A stretch of 64,000 nt of DNA from Rhizobium phaseoli (GCF_010668805.1 NZ_WUFT01000009.1:124001-188000); one strand, 5' to 3'. Shown: positions 8,646-17,717, counted from the first letter of the stretch. Notes: a model not told the origin generated them from the sequence alone. Numbers and translations: made by a program.

Positions 8646-10268
8646 ATGATTCGTATCGAAAATATCAGCAAACAACTCAGCCACCGGATTCTCTTCATCG
8701 AGGCGTCTGCAGCTCTCAACAGAGGCGAGAAGATCGGTCTCGTCGGCCCCAACGGCGCCGGCAAGACGACGATCTTCCGGATGATCAACGGTGAGGAGCA
8801 GCCAGACGAAGGGCAGGTCTCCTGTGAAAAGGGCGTCACCATCGGCTACTTCAACCAGGACGTCGGCGAGATGGCGGGCCACAGTGCCGTCGCCGAAGTG
8901 ATGAACGGCGCCGGCCCGGTCAGCATCGTTGCCGGGCAATTGCGTGAGCTCGAGGCGGCCATGGCCGATCCCGAGCAGGCCGACGACATGGACAAGATCA
9001 TCGAGCGCTACGGCGAGGTGCAGGCGCGCTACGAGGAACTGGACGGCTATGCACTCGAAGGACGCGCCCGCGAAGTGCTCGCCGGCCTGAGCTTCAGCCA
9101 GGAGATGATGGACGGCGATGTCGGCGCCCTGTCGGGCGGTTGGAAGATGCGCGTGGCGCTCGCCCGCATCCTGCTCATGCGTCCCGATGTCATGCTGCTC
9201 GACGAGCCGAGCAACCATCTGGATCTCGAAAGCCTGATCTGGCTGGAGGAGTTCCTGAAAGGCTATGAAGGCGCTCTGCTGATGACCTCGCACGACCGCG
9301 AGTTCATGAACCGCATCATCACCAAGATCATCGAGATCGATGGCGGCACGCTGACGACCTATTCGGGTGATTACGAATTCTACGAGCAGCAGCGGGCGCA
9401 GAACGAAAAGCAGCAGCAGGCCCAGTTCGAACGCCAGCAGGCAATGCTCGCCAAGGAAATCAAGTTCATCGAGCGGTTCAAGGCGCGTGCCTCGCATGCC
9501 TCGCAGGTGCAGAGCCGCGTCAAGAAGCTGGAGAAGATCGACCGGGTGGAACCGCCCAAGCGCCGTCAGGTGGTCTCCTTCGAGTTTCAGCCGGCGCCGC
9601 GATCCGGCGAAGACGTGATCAACCTGAAGAACGTGCACAAGAAATACGGCAGTCGAAGCATCTATGAAGGACTGGATTTCATGGTGCGGCGCCGGGAACG
9701 CTGGTGCATCATGGGCATCAACGGCGCCGGCAAGTCGACACTGCTGAAGCTGGTGACGGGGACCGCCGAGCCCGATGAAGGCAGCGTCGCTCTCGGCGCC
9801 AGCGTCAAGATGGGATATTTCGCCCAGCACGCTATGGATATTCTCGACGGCGACCACACTGTCTTCCAATCGCTGGAAGACCGGTTCCCGCAGGCGGGGC
9901 AGGGGCCTTTGCGGGCGCTCGCCGGATGTTTCGGCTTTTCCGGCGACGACGTCGAGAAGCGCTGCCGCGTGTTATCGGGCGGCGAGAAAGCGCGGCTGGT
10001 CATGGCCATTATGCTGTTCGACCCGCCGAATTTGCTCGTGCTCGACGAGCCGACGAACCATCTCGACCTCGACACCAAGGAGATGCTGATCAAGGCGCTG
10101 TCGCAATATGAGGGCACCATGCTGTTTGTCTCGCATGACCGGCATTTCCTGGCGGCACTCTCCAACCGGGTGCTGGAGCTGACCCCCGAAGGCGTTCATC
10201 AATATGGCGGCGGCTACACGGAATATGTGGCGCGCACCGGCCACGAGGCGCCGGGTCTCAGAAGCTGA
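8646..10268 (+). CDS. ABC-F family ATPase, YbiT-like
   Basis: A 540-residue soluble protein with two ABC domains and no membrane segment. Walker A motifs are GPNGAGKTT (34-42) and GINGAGKST (about 357-365); the signatures are LSGGW and LSGGE; both Walker B motifs read LLDEPSNHLD or VLDEPTNHLD. A Gln/Lys-rich linker (about 250-315) joins the domains, as in ABC-F proteins that act on the ribosome as translation factors or antibiotic-protection proteins. Overall it looks closest to E. coli YbiT. ATG 8646 is used because family homology starts there; its ribosome binding site is weak. Confidence 0.9.
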   Translation: MIRIENISKQLSHRILFIEASAALNRGEKIGLVGPNGAGKTTIFRMINGEEQPDEGQVSCEKGVTIGYFNQDVGEMAGHSAVAEVMNGAGPVSIVAGQLRELEAAMADPEQADDMDKIIERYGEVQARYEELDGYALEGRAREVLAGLSFSQEMMDGDVGALSGGWKMRVALARILLMRPDVMLLDEPSNHLDLESLIWLEEFLKGYEGALLMTSHDREFMNRIITKIIEIDGGTLTTYSGDYEFYEQQRAQNEKQQQAQFERQQAMLAKEIKFIERFKARASHASQVQSRVKKLEKIDRVEPPKRRQVVSFEFQPAPRSGEDVINLKNVHKKYGSRSIYEGLDFMVRRRERWCIMGINGAGKSTLLKLVTGTAEPDEGSVALGASVKMGYFAQHAMDILDGDHTVFQSLEDRFPQAGQGPLRALAGCFGFSGDDVEKRCRVLSGGEKARLVMAIMLFDPPNLLVLDEPTNHLDLDTKEMLIKALSQYEGTMLFVSHDRHFLAALSNRVLELTPEGVHQYGGGYTEYVARTGHEAPGLRS

Positions 10269-10364
10269 CGATTATTTTTCCCGGCATGTCGAAACCGCCA
10301 AGCTCGAAGCGACCAGCAGAGCCGGCCATCGACAACGGTGGACGATCGGAACAACGGAGGAGAA

Positions 10365-10756
10365 ATGCCCACGAGGTTGGATAGGATCGAGGTCATCACC
10401 CTGTTCGCCGACGATATCGACGCGGCGAGGGCATTCTACCGAAAGGTCTTTGCCGCCAATGTCGTCTACCAGGACGCGGTATGCTCGGTTCTGGAATTTT
10501 CGGGGACGATGGTCAATCTGCTCCAGACTACAGAAGCGCCGCAGCTGGTCGATCCCTCACCGGTGGCGGCATCCGGTTCGGGCAGTCGCGTCTTGCTGAC
10601 GATCAAGGTGGATGATGTCGACGGGGTCTGCGCGGACCTGCGCAAACTCGGGATCATGCTGCTCAATGGTCCGATCGACCGTCCATGGGCCGCCGCACCG
10701 CAGCCTTTGCCGATCCGTCCGGCCATGTCTGGGAGGTCGCGCAGGAACTGCGCTGA
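10365..10756 (+). pseudogene. VOC/glyoxalase-family protein, frameshifted near its C-terminus
   Basis: From ATG 10365 (behind CGGAGGAGAA) the frame reads a typical VOC protein: RIEVITLFADDIDAARAFYR, then VLEFSGTMVNLLQ. At the GGG run at 10687-10689 the frame breaks. Restoring one G gives the expected ending DRPWGRRTAAFADPSGHVWE and a stop at 10754-10756. The annotated reading frame instead runs on with non-family residues. Either one base was lost in the genome or the base call is wrong. Related proteins bind a metal and act on small ligands such as antibiotics; the substrate is unknown here. Confidence 0.75.
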
Positions 10757-10861
10757 CGTTGCATCTAAGGCATTGGCAAGCGGTTTCCTGCACGCGAAGA
10801 ATGGATTCGACAGGTGTTGCCACGATGATGACCAAATTCCGTGGTGTTCGGAGCCCTCTTC

Positions 10862-11413
10862 ATGCAATCGGGGACGCGCATCGGCATGGACTGGATCAAT
10901 CGCTATATCGATCAGCCGCTACTGCACGGCGCGGCGGGCTTGTTACGGAGTTGGCATCTCCGCACGCGGCAACCGCCGGAGTTGTTGGAGCCGGTATGGA
11001 ATCTCGTCGTGCTCTCTTTTCTCCTGATCGCGAGCGGGCAGGTCATGGCTGGCAAACCCTTTGCGCTCAGTGTCGCCGCGCTGCTCATGCTGGCGTTGCC
11101 GTCAGGACGTAAACTGCTTTCGGCGGTGAAGGCGAGGGGAAGCAGTTATGGCGCCCGACAATACAAATCGCTGCGAGCGCAGGCCATCGCCAAACGTGAA
11201 GCGGAATGGTCGGTGCGGATCATCGTCCTGTTTGCCTCCGCCTGCCTTCCCTTCATCGCCCGCATCGACGAGCCGGTGGGAGCCTATTTCATGCTGGGGG
11301 CAAGCGTCTGGTTTGTGCTGACCGGACCGCTCAAGGCCTACCTCGATGCGGCCGAGCCTCCCGAGCCGAATGAAGGAGACCGGATGGTCAGCGGCGCCTT
11401 TCATTTCGGCTGA
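10862..11413 (+). CDS. Hypothetical membrane protein with four predicted helices
   Basis: A 183-residue protein with hydrophobic segments at about residues 44-64, 67-84, 117-135 and 142-163, and a basic stretch between the second and third. ATG 10862 is chosen because GGAG sits eight bases upstream; GTG 10841 and ATG 10886 are in-frame alternatives. I recognise no family. It ends about 100 bases before the DUF1328 gene, but the EcfG-type promoter between them makes co-transcription uncertain. Confidence 0.6.
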   Translation: MQSGTRIGMDWINRYIDQPLLHGAAGLLRSWHLRTRQPPELLEPVWNLVVLSFLLIASGQVMAGKPFALSVAALLMLALPSGRKLLSAVKARGSSYGARQYKSLRAQAIAKREAEWSVRIIVLFASACLPFIARIDEPVGAYFMLGASVWFVLTGPLKAYLDAAEPPEPNEGDRMVSGAFHFG

Positions 11414-11459
11414 ACAAAGCCGATGCGAGATTGCATTTACCAGGTCGCAAGAGTGGCAG

Positions 11460-11484
11460 GGAACCAAATGGGGCGGCCTCCGTT
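11460..11484 (+). promoter_or_regulatory. EcfG-type general-stress promoter of the DUF1328 gene
   Basis: GGAAC (11460-11464), a 16-base spacer and CGTT (11481-11484) match the EcfG consensus exactly. The element lies 31 bases before the DUF1328 start and is correctly oriented. Confidence 0.65.
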
Positions 11485-11514
11485 ATCTCCGCAGCAACGT
11501 AAAAGGAGATTGCG

Positions 11515-11679
11515 ATGCTTTATTACGCTCTGGTGTTTCTCGTTGTGGCCTTGATTGCCGGCGTCCTCGGATTTGGCGGTATAGCAGGTGCTTCAGCTTC
11601 TATTGCCCAGGTTCTGTTCTTCATTTTCCTGGTGCTGTTCGTCGTATCGCTCGTTATGCGCTTCATGCGAAGAGTATAA
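11515..11679 (+). CDS. DUF1328 small membrane protein (UPF0391, YtjA-like)
   Basis: A 54-residue, very hydrophobic protein with two membrane helices separated by [13 protein letters not shown], the hallmark of the DUF1328 family, and ending RFMRRV. The ribosome binding site AAAAGGAG is at 11501-11508. Members are widespread in proteobacteria and often stress-induced; no biochemical role is established. Here an EcfG-type promoter directly upstream and a strong intrinsic terminator downstream make it a monocistronic stress gene. Confidence 0.9.
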   Translation: MLYYALVFLVVALIAGVLGFGGIAGASASIAQVLFFIFLVLFVVSLVMRFMRRV

Positions 11680-11697
11680 CGCGAATAGAGCAAGTAT

Positions 11698-11728
11698 AAA
11701 AACCCGGCGACACCACGCCGGGTTTTTT
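11698..11728 (+). terminator. Intrinsic terminator after the DUF1328 gene
   Basis: AACCCGGCG-ACACCA-CGCCGGGTT followed by a run of T and preceded by A-rich sequence. This is a textbook Rho-independent terminator about 20 bases past the stop codon. Confidence 0.9.
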
Positions 11729-12142
11729 AGTATTGCCTCATCCGCTTGGCCATCTCTTCACATTTCCATCCAGGTGGTGGTCACCATTGAATCCCGGCAT
11801 TCCCGTCGCGAGATCCCGCTCCGGATGATCAGTCATGGTTCAGCTTAGATAAGTGAAGCCATGCCGTCCAAAGCCGACAGCTCTCAACGACCGTGCCTTT
11901 CCGGCAACCATTCCTGACAACATCATGAAATAACCGGATGGCGCGAATTAGTGCCTTCGAAATGTCCCAATAGGGGCTGAACCGTAAGCGTGTTTGTCGC
12001 TTGCGCATTTTCTGCGCTCTGACAGGCGACGTGAAGATGGTACCGGATCGGGATCGTTTTGCAGTTCCGTCCGTTATCTATTGCCGAATCTGGTGGCGAG
12101 TAGCCGGGTATGCTCCCGTCACGATTTGAGAAGGAGAGACTT
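11729..12142. other. Intergenic region upstream of the DUF992 gene
   Basis: No supported gene. The last 60 bases hold the leader and the ribosome binding site AAGGAGAG for the DUF992 gene. No clear promoter consensus was identified. Confidence 0.5.
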
Positions 12143-12664
12143 ATGAACAAAATTCTTGCAAAGGCACTTGCCGCGGTATCGTTGACGCTGGTCGGCGCTG
12201 GGGCGGTCAATGCCGCTGACCTCGTAACCAGGACATATGAAGAGCCGGACCTGCGCAATGGTGTCAAGATCGGTTATCTCACCTGCGATATCGGCGGCGG
12301 TACAGGTTATGTGCTCGGTTCATCCAAGGAAGCCGATTGCATCTTCCAGTCGACTGTCGGCAACGAGCTTTCGGATCGTTATACAGGCGAGATGAGAAAG
12401 CTCGGCATCGACCTCGGCTTCACCACCCGCAGCCGCCTGATCTGGGCCGTGTTCGCGCCGACCGCCGGTTATCACCGCGGATCGCTCGCGGGCCTCTATG
12501 TCGGCGCTACCGCCGAAGCGACGCTCGGGGCCGGTGTCGGCGCCAATCTCCTGATTGGCGGCACTTCCGGCTCGATCCATCTGCAGACGGTCAGCCTGAC
12601 CGGCCAGCTTGGCCTCAACGTTGCGGCCGGCAGTGCGTCGATGACGCTGACCGCCGACAATTGA
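12143..12664 (+). CDS. DUF992 secreted protein
   Basis: A 173-residue protein with a cleavable Sec signal peptide (about residues 1-24, ending VNAADL). The mature part is Gly-rich and matches DUF992: KIGYLTCDIGGGTGYVLGSS, a CIF segment with a second Cys, then repeated Gly/Ala/Leu segments. DUF992 proteins are periplasmic or envelope proteins of rhizobia and relatives with no known activity. ATG 12143 has AAGGAGAG four to five bases upstream. Two Cys residues in the mature protein could form a disulphide. Confidence 0.85.
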   Translation: MNKILAKALAAVSLTLVGAGAVNAADLVTRTYEEPDLRNGVKIGYLTCDIGGGTGYVLGSSKEADCIFQSTVGNELSDRYTGEMRKLGIDLGFTTRSRLIWAVFAPTAGYHRGSLAGLYVGATAEATLGAGVGANLLIGGTSGSIHLQTVSLTGQLGLNVAAGSASMTLTADN

Positions 12665-12756
12665 TATGCCTTTGGCGCCCCGCCGCGATGCGGCAGGGGC
12701 GCTACCCCTCCGAAGGCGATTTTACGCCCCGATATGCCCCCCGGCCGGATCAGGAC

Positions 12757-13227
12757 ATGATGGATATTCGAACGGCAACGCCTGACGAGGATGAGATCCT
12801 GGTCGGGCACCACCTGAAGATCTGGGATAGCTACGGGACGCCACCGGAACACTACAGGCCCGATGCAGCGGCGCGGATCTTGTCTTTCATCAGAAGCGGT
12901 CGCGAGGAGCGGCGTCTGACCTCATTCCTTGCCATCGTCGACGGTGAAATTGCCGGTTCCGCATCATGCCAGATGCACCAATCACCATTTCCAGAGATCA
13001 TCCAGCCGGAACAGCGGCTGCATGGCTATATCTGGTCCGTCTATGTCGCCGATGCTTTCCGCCGGCGCGGCATCGCATTGGCGCTGACCAACAAGGCCGT
13101 CGCCTATCTGAAGTCGATCGGTTGCACGACGGCCGTCATACATGCTTCGGATGCCGGTGAGCCCGTCTACCGGGCCGCTGGGTTTGAACTGGCGAAGGAA
13201 ATGCGTCTGCAGTTTCCGGCAGAGTAA
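12757..13227 (+). CDS. GNAT-family N-acetyltransferase
   Basis: A 156-residue GNAT protein. The core shows the acetyl-CoA loop in YVADAFRRRGIALALTNKAV (the R-R-x-G-I/A signature), then an Ala-Tyr-Leu helix and the closing YRAAGFE segment. N-terminal strands begin DIRTATPDEDE. It should transfer an acetyl group to an amine on a small molecule or protein; the substrate is unknown. Start 12757 or 12760 (two ATGs) is taken where GNAT homology begins; the ribosome binding site is weak. It follows the DUF992 gene by 92 bases. Confidence 0.82.
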   Translation: MMDIRTATPDEDEILVGHHLKIWDSYGTPPEHYRPDAAARILSFIRSGREERRLTSFLAIVDGEIAGSASCQMHQSPFPEIIQPEQRLHGYIWSVYVADAFRRRGIALALTNKAVAYLKSIGCTTAVIHASDAGEPVYRAAGFELAKEMRLQFPAE

Positions 13228-13254
13228 CGAACGGCGTGACGGCACGTCTTCCGC

Positions 13255-14184
13255 CTACGCCTTTGCCCGGCCGGGTGCGATGAAAGTGGCGATCGTCGCC
13301 TCGTCATGGCCGGCTTCGCGCAGTAAGCGACTGGCGAATTCGATGGCAGGGCTTCTGAGCGCATCGTCCGGCCGAATAAGGTGGAAGGCCACATGATTGT
13401 CGAGCGTCCGCTCCGACACGGCAACGACGCGCCCGGCCGCAAGTGCGGCATCCGACAGCGGTGGCCGGGCGAGAGCTAGGCCGAGCCCTTGGGCACAGGC
13501 ATCGATCACCAGATTGTAATCCTCGAACCGACGGTCGTGGCCGCGCGGGGTATAGTTGACGCCCTCGCGAGCGAGCCAGTGGCGCCAGCCTTCGATATTG
13601 GAGTCGTGCAGGATCGGCAGGTCGAGCAGCGAAACAGCATCGGAGCGCTGGCCGAGCCGGTCTGCGAGGGCCGGGGCGGCGATCGGATAAGATTTCTCCT
13701 GCCAGAGCGGCAGGGCGCGTACGCCGGCCCACGGCCCCTTGCCGCAGCGGATGGCAAGGTCCGTACCTTCACCGAAATCCGCCAGCCGGTGTTCGAGCGT
13801 CAGCTCGACATGCAGCTCGTTTCCTTCGAGCTTCGCCAGACGCTGAAACAGCCACAACGAGGCGACCGAGGGCGTCACCGAAAGGCGCACCACCGCCTTA
13901 TTGCGGCGAGGCAGCCAGCGTTCGCCGCTATTGCCGAGCAGCGCAAGTGCTTCCTCCGCCCGCGCGAAAAACCGCATGCCCTCCGGCGTCAGCCGCACGC
14001 CTCTGGCTTCGCGGGCAAAGAGGCGCACCCCCATCCAGCGCTCGAGGCGCGAGACCTGCCGCGACACTGCGCCATGCGTGATGCCGCTTTCCTCGGCCGC
14101 GGCCGAAAATGATCCAAGCCGGGCGGCGCGGGCAAAGGTCTCGAGCGTATCAAGCGGCGGAAGCACTGGCGAGCTGTGAACCAT
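13255..14184 (-). CDS. LysR-family regulator (GcvA-like)
   Basis: A 309-residue LysR-type regulator: N-terminal winged helix-turn-helix at about residues 10-70 (FARAARLGSFSAAAEESG, GAVSRQVSRLE) and a periplasmic-binding-protein-like effector domain. The effector half (DLAIRCGKGPW, GLGLALARPPL) resembles GcvA-type regulators. It is divergent from the EamA exporter gene, with 84 bases between the starts, so it probably controls that gene. ATG 14184 is preferred; a GTG six bases upstream is also in frame. Confidence 0.87.
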   Translation of the reverse strand: MVHSSPVLPPLDTLETFARAARLGSFSAAAEESGITHGAVSRQVSRLERWMGVRLFAREARGVRLTPEGMRFFARAEEALALLGNSGERWLPRRNKAVVRLSVTPSVASLWLFQRLAKLEGNELHVELTLEHRLADFGEGTDLAIRCGKGPWAGVRALPLWQEKSYPIAAPALADRLGQRSDAVSLLDLPILHDSNIEGWRHWLAREGVNYTPRGHDRRFEDYNLVIDACAQGLGLALARPPLSDAALAAGRVVAVSERTLDNHVAFHLIRPDDALRSPAIEFASRLLREAGHDEATIATFIAPGRAKA

Positions 14185-14268
14185 GGACACATTTGATCAT
14201 CGATTGCGATGCTTTTCAAGCACGCATGGAAGGCCTAATTCATTGTCGAAGAATAAATGGAGGCGAAG

Positions 14269-15174
14269 ATGAGCATGGCCGTAAGCACACCGATTTCGAC
14301 GAAACAGCAGGGCGGGTTCGATCTGGTGGCGTTTGGCGCGATCCTCGTCACGATCCTCTTCTGGGCTTCCTCCTTCGTGGTGATCCGCATCTGTCTCGGA
14401 CCGCTGACGCCGATTGAACTGGCGACCGCGCGTTATGTGGCAGCCGGCGCCATCGCTTTGGTCTACCTCGTGATCTACCGGCCGTTGCCGGTAAAACGCG
14501 ATTTCCTCCGCCTCTCCGTCGCCGCGGTGCTCTTCATCGCCGCTTATGCGGTTTTGTTGAACACCGGCGAGCAGACGGTTGCGGCAGGACCGGCAAGCTT
14601 CATCATCAACACCATGCCCGTCTTCACCGCCCTTATCGCCACGTTCGCGCTCGGTGAACGCTTCGGCCGCTGGGGCTGGGCCGGCACTGCCATATCCTTC
14701 GGGGGTGTGGCGCTGATTGCGGTTGCCTCGGACGGCGGCTTCAAGCTTGATCCGAATGCCGTCCTCATCCTCGGCGCAGCACTTTGCTCGGCGATTGCCA
14801 GCGTGCTGCAGAAGCCGTTGCTCGGCCGGATGCCGGCGCTTGCCGTCACCGCTTGGATCCTGCTGATCGGTTCCGTGCCGCTATTTCCCGCTGTGCCGGC
14901 GACGATCCAGGCGCTGGCCGCCGCCCCGGCGGAGGTGAACTGGGGCGTTGCCTATCTCGTCATCTTCCCGACTGCGATCGGCTACCTCACCTGGGCGATC
15001 GCGCTGAAGCGGCTGACGGCCGCTCGCGCTTCGAACTTTCTCTATGGCGTTCCGCCGGTCGCCACGCTGATCGGCTTCCTCTGGCTGGGTGAGACGCCGA
15101 CGGCGCTTGGTGCAGTCGGCGGCGTCATGGCGATCCTCGGTGTGCTTGTCGTTAATGTAATGCGGAAGCGATAG
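14269..15174 (+). CDS. EamA/DMT-superfamily transporter
   Basis: A 301-residue inner-membrane protein with ten hydrophobic helices arranged as two EamA repeats (starting about residues 20 and 155). It carries typical TARYVAAGAIAL and FLWLGETPTALGAVGG segments. Members export amino acids or other metabolites. Start 14269 is chosen because GGAGG sits just upstream at 14259-14263. The divergent LysR regulator is the likely controller. The solute cannot be read from sequence. Confidence 0.87.
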   Translation: MSMAVSTPISTKQQGGFDLVAFGAILVTILFWASSFVVIRICLGPLTPIELATARYVAAGAIALVYLVIYRPLPVKRDFLRLSVAAVLFIAAYAVLLNTGEQTVAAGPASFIINTMPVFTALIATFALGERFGRWGWAGTAISFGGVALIAVASDGGFKLDPNAVLILGAALCSAIASVLQKPLLGRMPALAVTAWILLIGSVPLFPAVPATIQALAAAPAEVNWGVAYLVIFPTAIGYLTWAIALKRLTAARASNFLYGVPPVATLIGFLWLGETPTALGAVGGVMAILGVLVVNVMRKR

Positions 15175-15249
15175 ACGTAAATTCGCCCCACAAGGTGATC
15201 AGTCTCGCCCCAGTAAGCCTCCAACTGCGGTGATTGTTTTGTTGAGTTT

Positions 15250-15586
15250 TCACCTTGCTAGCCCCTTAGAACCGTCACCTGTGCGAGCGCGATACCATTT
15301 CGCATACTTTGTCGTCCTTGCCAGGTGCCGGTTGAGATCCGGCGCGCCCGTCCACCATACCGGCCCTCGCTCGCCCAACCCGACCTTCGCCGCGCCTACC
15401 GCGGTTCGCGCTGCGCGCATCCGATCCGCCTGCGGCTTCCCTGACTGCCCTGCGCGCCGACATAAGCTCGCACACTAGGCGCTGCTTCACCTCCTCCGGA
15501 AGGTTAGGGGTCGCCTTCCGCCACAGCCGGCCGCGCACGATGATGTATCGGTCGTCCGGCGTCTCAAGGAGTAGTTGCTCCTTCAT
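15250..15586 (-). pseudogene. Small conserved rhizobial protein, frameshifted
   Basis: The N-terminus from ATG 15586 reads RYIIVRGRLWRK, NLPEEVKQRLVCELMSARRA. This matches a small rhizobial family often mislabelled as a Tol transporter. After about residue 50 the original frame becomes low-complexity. A shift of one base near 15425-15433 restores the family ending: AAKVGLGERGPVWWTGAPDL, then NRHLARTTKYAKWYR, with a stop at 15250-15252. One extra base (or two missing) explains it. The gene overlaps the end of the DUF4334 gene by 23 bases on the same strand, so the two were probably translationally coupled. Confidence 0.7.
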
Positions 15587-16133
15587 TAAGCGGATCCACC
15601 CTGGGTCGACCGTCGACCTTTTTTAGTCGGAAAAAGTACCGCCGCTCATCGCCCTCGACGACCATCATCCCAGCGAGTTCGTCGTCGCCAAGCCAGCGGA
15701 AATAGTCGACGATCGGCCGACGGTCGTAGACCATCGCGGCCGTTTCTTTGCCGTCGATCATGCGAAGCTTGAAGGACGCCGTTCTCGCGCGTGCGCGGAA
15801 AATCCTTTGCATATAGGAGAACCAGTTGCGAGCGACGAACGTACGGCCAAACGGGGCGAAACGGATCGCCATCCTGATCGGGATCAAGGCCGGGTCTATC
15901 GGAACAAGGCGACCGGGCTTCCACTGGAAGAGGAGAGCGTCTGCGCTGAGATCGGGATGGAAGCGCTTGCCGAACCATTGAAGGTTTTCCAGCACACCGT
16001 CGAGCGGGTGCCCGGACGGAATTCCGACACCGCTCCAGAGGCCGATCATCTCGGCGGGCAGCACGGGATCGAGAGCATCGAACCATGCACTGCGCGAAGG
16101 CTGGCTATCGGTCCTCGGGCCCTGTGTATCCAT
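15564..16133 (-). CDS. GXWXG/DUF4334 domain protein
   Basis: A 189-residue cytoplasmic protein. The GXWXG motif is seen in GLWSGVGIPSGHPLDGVLEN (about residues 30-50), followed by WFGKRFHPD. The C-terminal DUF4334 part contains MVYDRRPIVDYFRWLGDDEL and a YYFRL-like ending. The family is common in bacteria without a proven activity; its small beta-barrel looks suited to ligand binding. ATG 16133 has AAGGAG six bases upstream, and a longer frame to 16253 lacks one. It lies upstream of the frameshifted small gene. Confidence 0.78.
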   Translation of the reverse strand: MDTQGPRTDSQPSRSAWFDALDPVLPAEMIGLWSGVGIPSGHPLDGVLENLQWFGKRFHPDLSADALLFQWKPGRLVPIDPALIPIRMAIRFAPFGRTFVARNWFSYMQRIFRARARTASFKLRMIDGKETAAMVYDRRPIVDYFRWLGDDELAGMMVVEGDERRYFFRLKKVDGRPRVDPLNEGATTP

Positions 16134-16923
16134 TCTAAACTCCTTGATTGAGGCGTGCCGGACAGGTGGGGCGCTCGTCTGCCGTTTCGTTGGCCTCAGC
16201 GAGAAACCGGAAAAATCGCTGAGTTCACCATCCCTGCCGAGTCCAGTTGACACGGCTCGCTCTCGACAAGGGGAATGTCAATCCGTCGGAATGGTTCCGG
16301 GCGAAAGGAGCGGGGAGATCGGCGGACGCCTTGAAAGGAACACCGTGTCCACTTAAGTAATGATCGCCGGCATTGCTGAGGAGCGCAGATTTCTGCCGCT
16401 CGCCCTGCTGGACCCGCTTCTGACTTTTGACCACGGATGTACTGGCACTAGGAGATAGCGGGATGAGGAAGGTCGGTGCGGTTTCGCCCCGGCCTTTTTT
16501 GTTTGCGATGCGTGCATCCACGCAACTGCGGCCAATGTCGGTCTATGTGTGCTTGGCCCGAGCTGCGCGTCGAGCCGATCGAATCCGACGCGGGAGCCTT
16601 GCAAAATTGGGCTTCTGGACCGAACTGCGCGACAAGCGCTTCCCGGCGATCGCAAAAGGCGCAATCTACCGCCTCAAGGGACGATGAACCTCTTTCAGGA
16701 CAGGGCCGCCTTTGTTGTCCGGCGCCGCTCGTCTTCTCGGCTTCATGACTCGATAGCGGACGCGGTATCCGAGCGCCGGCCACCAGCGGTTTTGGTTCCT
16801 CAGGCAAGGCGCCGACACTGACAAAAAATTCAATGAAGACACAATGAATAGACAAACAGAAGCATCGGCATCGCCCGCGGCGCTCTCGTGTAATTCGAGT
16901 GTCTAGGACGTCCGGATGCCAGA
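16134..16923. other. 790-base gap with no supported protein gene
   Basis: Several overlapping open frames occur on both strands, but none has a ribosome binding site, sensible composition or family resemblance. The one clear element is an intrinsic terminator at 16471-16500 that does not follow any recognised gene. Confidence 0.5.
16471..16500 (+). terminator. Orphan intrinsic terminator, possible 3' end of a small RNA
   Basis: GGTCGG-T-GCG, loop GTTT, CGC-C-CCGGCC, then six T. The stem has one mismatch and one G-U pair. There is no plus-strand gene upstream for more than 1.2 kb, so it may end a non-coding transcript that starts within about 16300-16450. This is inference only. Confidence 0.5.
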
Positions 16924-17556
16924 CTAGCGGAGGAGCCCGTCCCGCCCAAACTCTTCCCAACCCCGTAGCTTTGCGGACGCTTCTTCGGTGACGTCCTGCG
17001 ATGCCTCGGTCGCCTTACAGTCCTTCTTCAGCGAACGCGTCAGCTTCGCCTTGTAGGCTGCTCTGCGCCTGTTCTCCGCGGCAGCCGCGGTGTCCTCTTC
17101 ACGCCACTCTTCGACAGCGCCCCGGTCGAGCAGATCCTCGACCATCCGTGGTTCGAAGATGTGGAAGGTGATCTGCCTGGCGCGGCCCCGAAGTTTCACC
17201 GTTCGCGTTCCCGCGCTGGGCAGACGACCGTCCTCCAGCCAGCGACGTCGCTCGGTCGTTGAGATCGTGAGGATGTCCTCGATTTCGCGCGGGATCACCG
17301 GCAGGCTTTCGATGCCTTCGAGCGACTTCGCAATCACTGCCGAGGCATGACGGAACTCGCTCTCCGAGCTTTCAGGCATTGCCAACGTTAAAACCCTCCC
17401 GCTGACGTCGAGCAATTTTCGGGTGGACGACGGGAGGCGCGCACGAATTTCCAAGAGGATTCCCTTGGCGCGCACTGACGACCCTAGAGTGCCCGCGGGC
17501 GCTAGCGTCCACGTTTCGACCAGTTCAGGAGAGCCATTTTTCTTTGTTTTCGCCAT
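16924..17556 (-). CDS. Hypothetical protein with a possible helix-turn-helix segment
   Basis: A 210-residue soluble, charged protein. The middle part (about residues 90-145, EIEDILTISTTERRRWLEDG then IFEPRMVEDLLDRG) looks like an excisionase/MerR-type winged helix, and the C-terminal third is basic and helical. I do not recognise the family. ATG 17556 is assumed; GTG 17562 is an alternative, and neither has a strong ribosome binding site. Its start lies 161 bases from the divergent cyclase start. Confidence 0.6.
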   Translation of the reverse strand: MAKTKKNGSPELVETWTLAPAGTLGSSVRAKGILLEIRARLPSSTRKLLDVSGRVLTLAMPESSESEFRHASAVIAKSLEGIESLPVIPREIEDILTISTTERRRWLEDGRLPSAGTRTVKLRGRARQITFHIFEPRMVEDLLDRGAVEEWREEDTAAAAENRRRAAYKAKLTRSLKKDCKATEASQDVTEEASAKLRGWEEFGRDGLLR

Positions 17557-17717
17557 GCGCACTCAGATGGGATCAAGGCGCAGCTCCGTCAACAGATCAC
17601 GACGTTGATACATTGGCCTCCTCGATCTCCGCCAAGATCAACAGCTCCTGCGCCACAGCGTGGTACGAGGTCGGGGTTCGTGGTATTTTTAGGAACGGTG
17701 GAGCGGGATCAACGTCG

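Noticed and set aside
16427..16960. Overlapping plus- and minus-strand open frames in the 16-17 kb gap
   Set aside because: No ribosome binding sites, Arg/Ser-rich shadow-like composition and no family resemblance.
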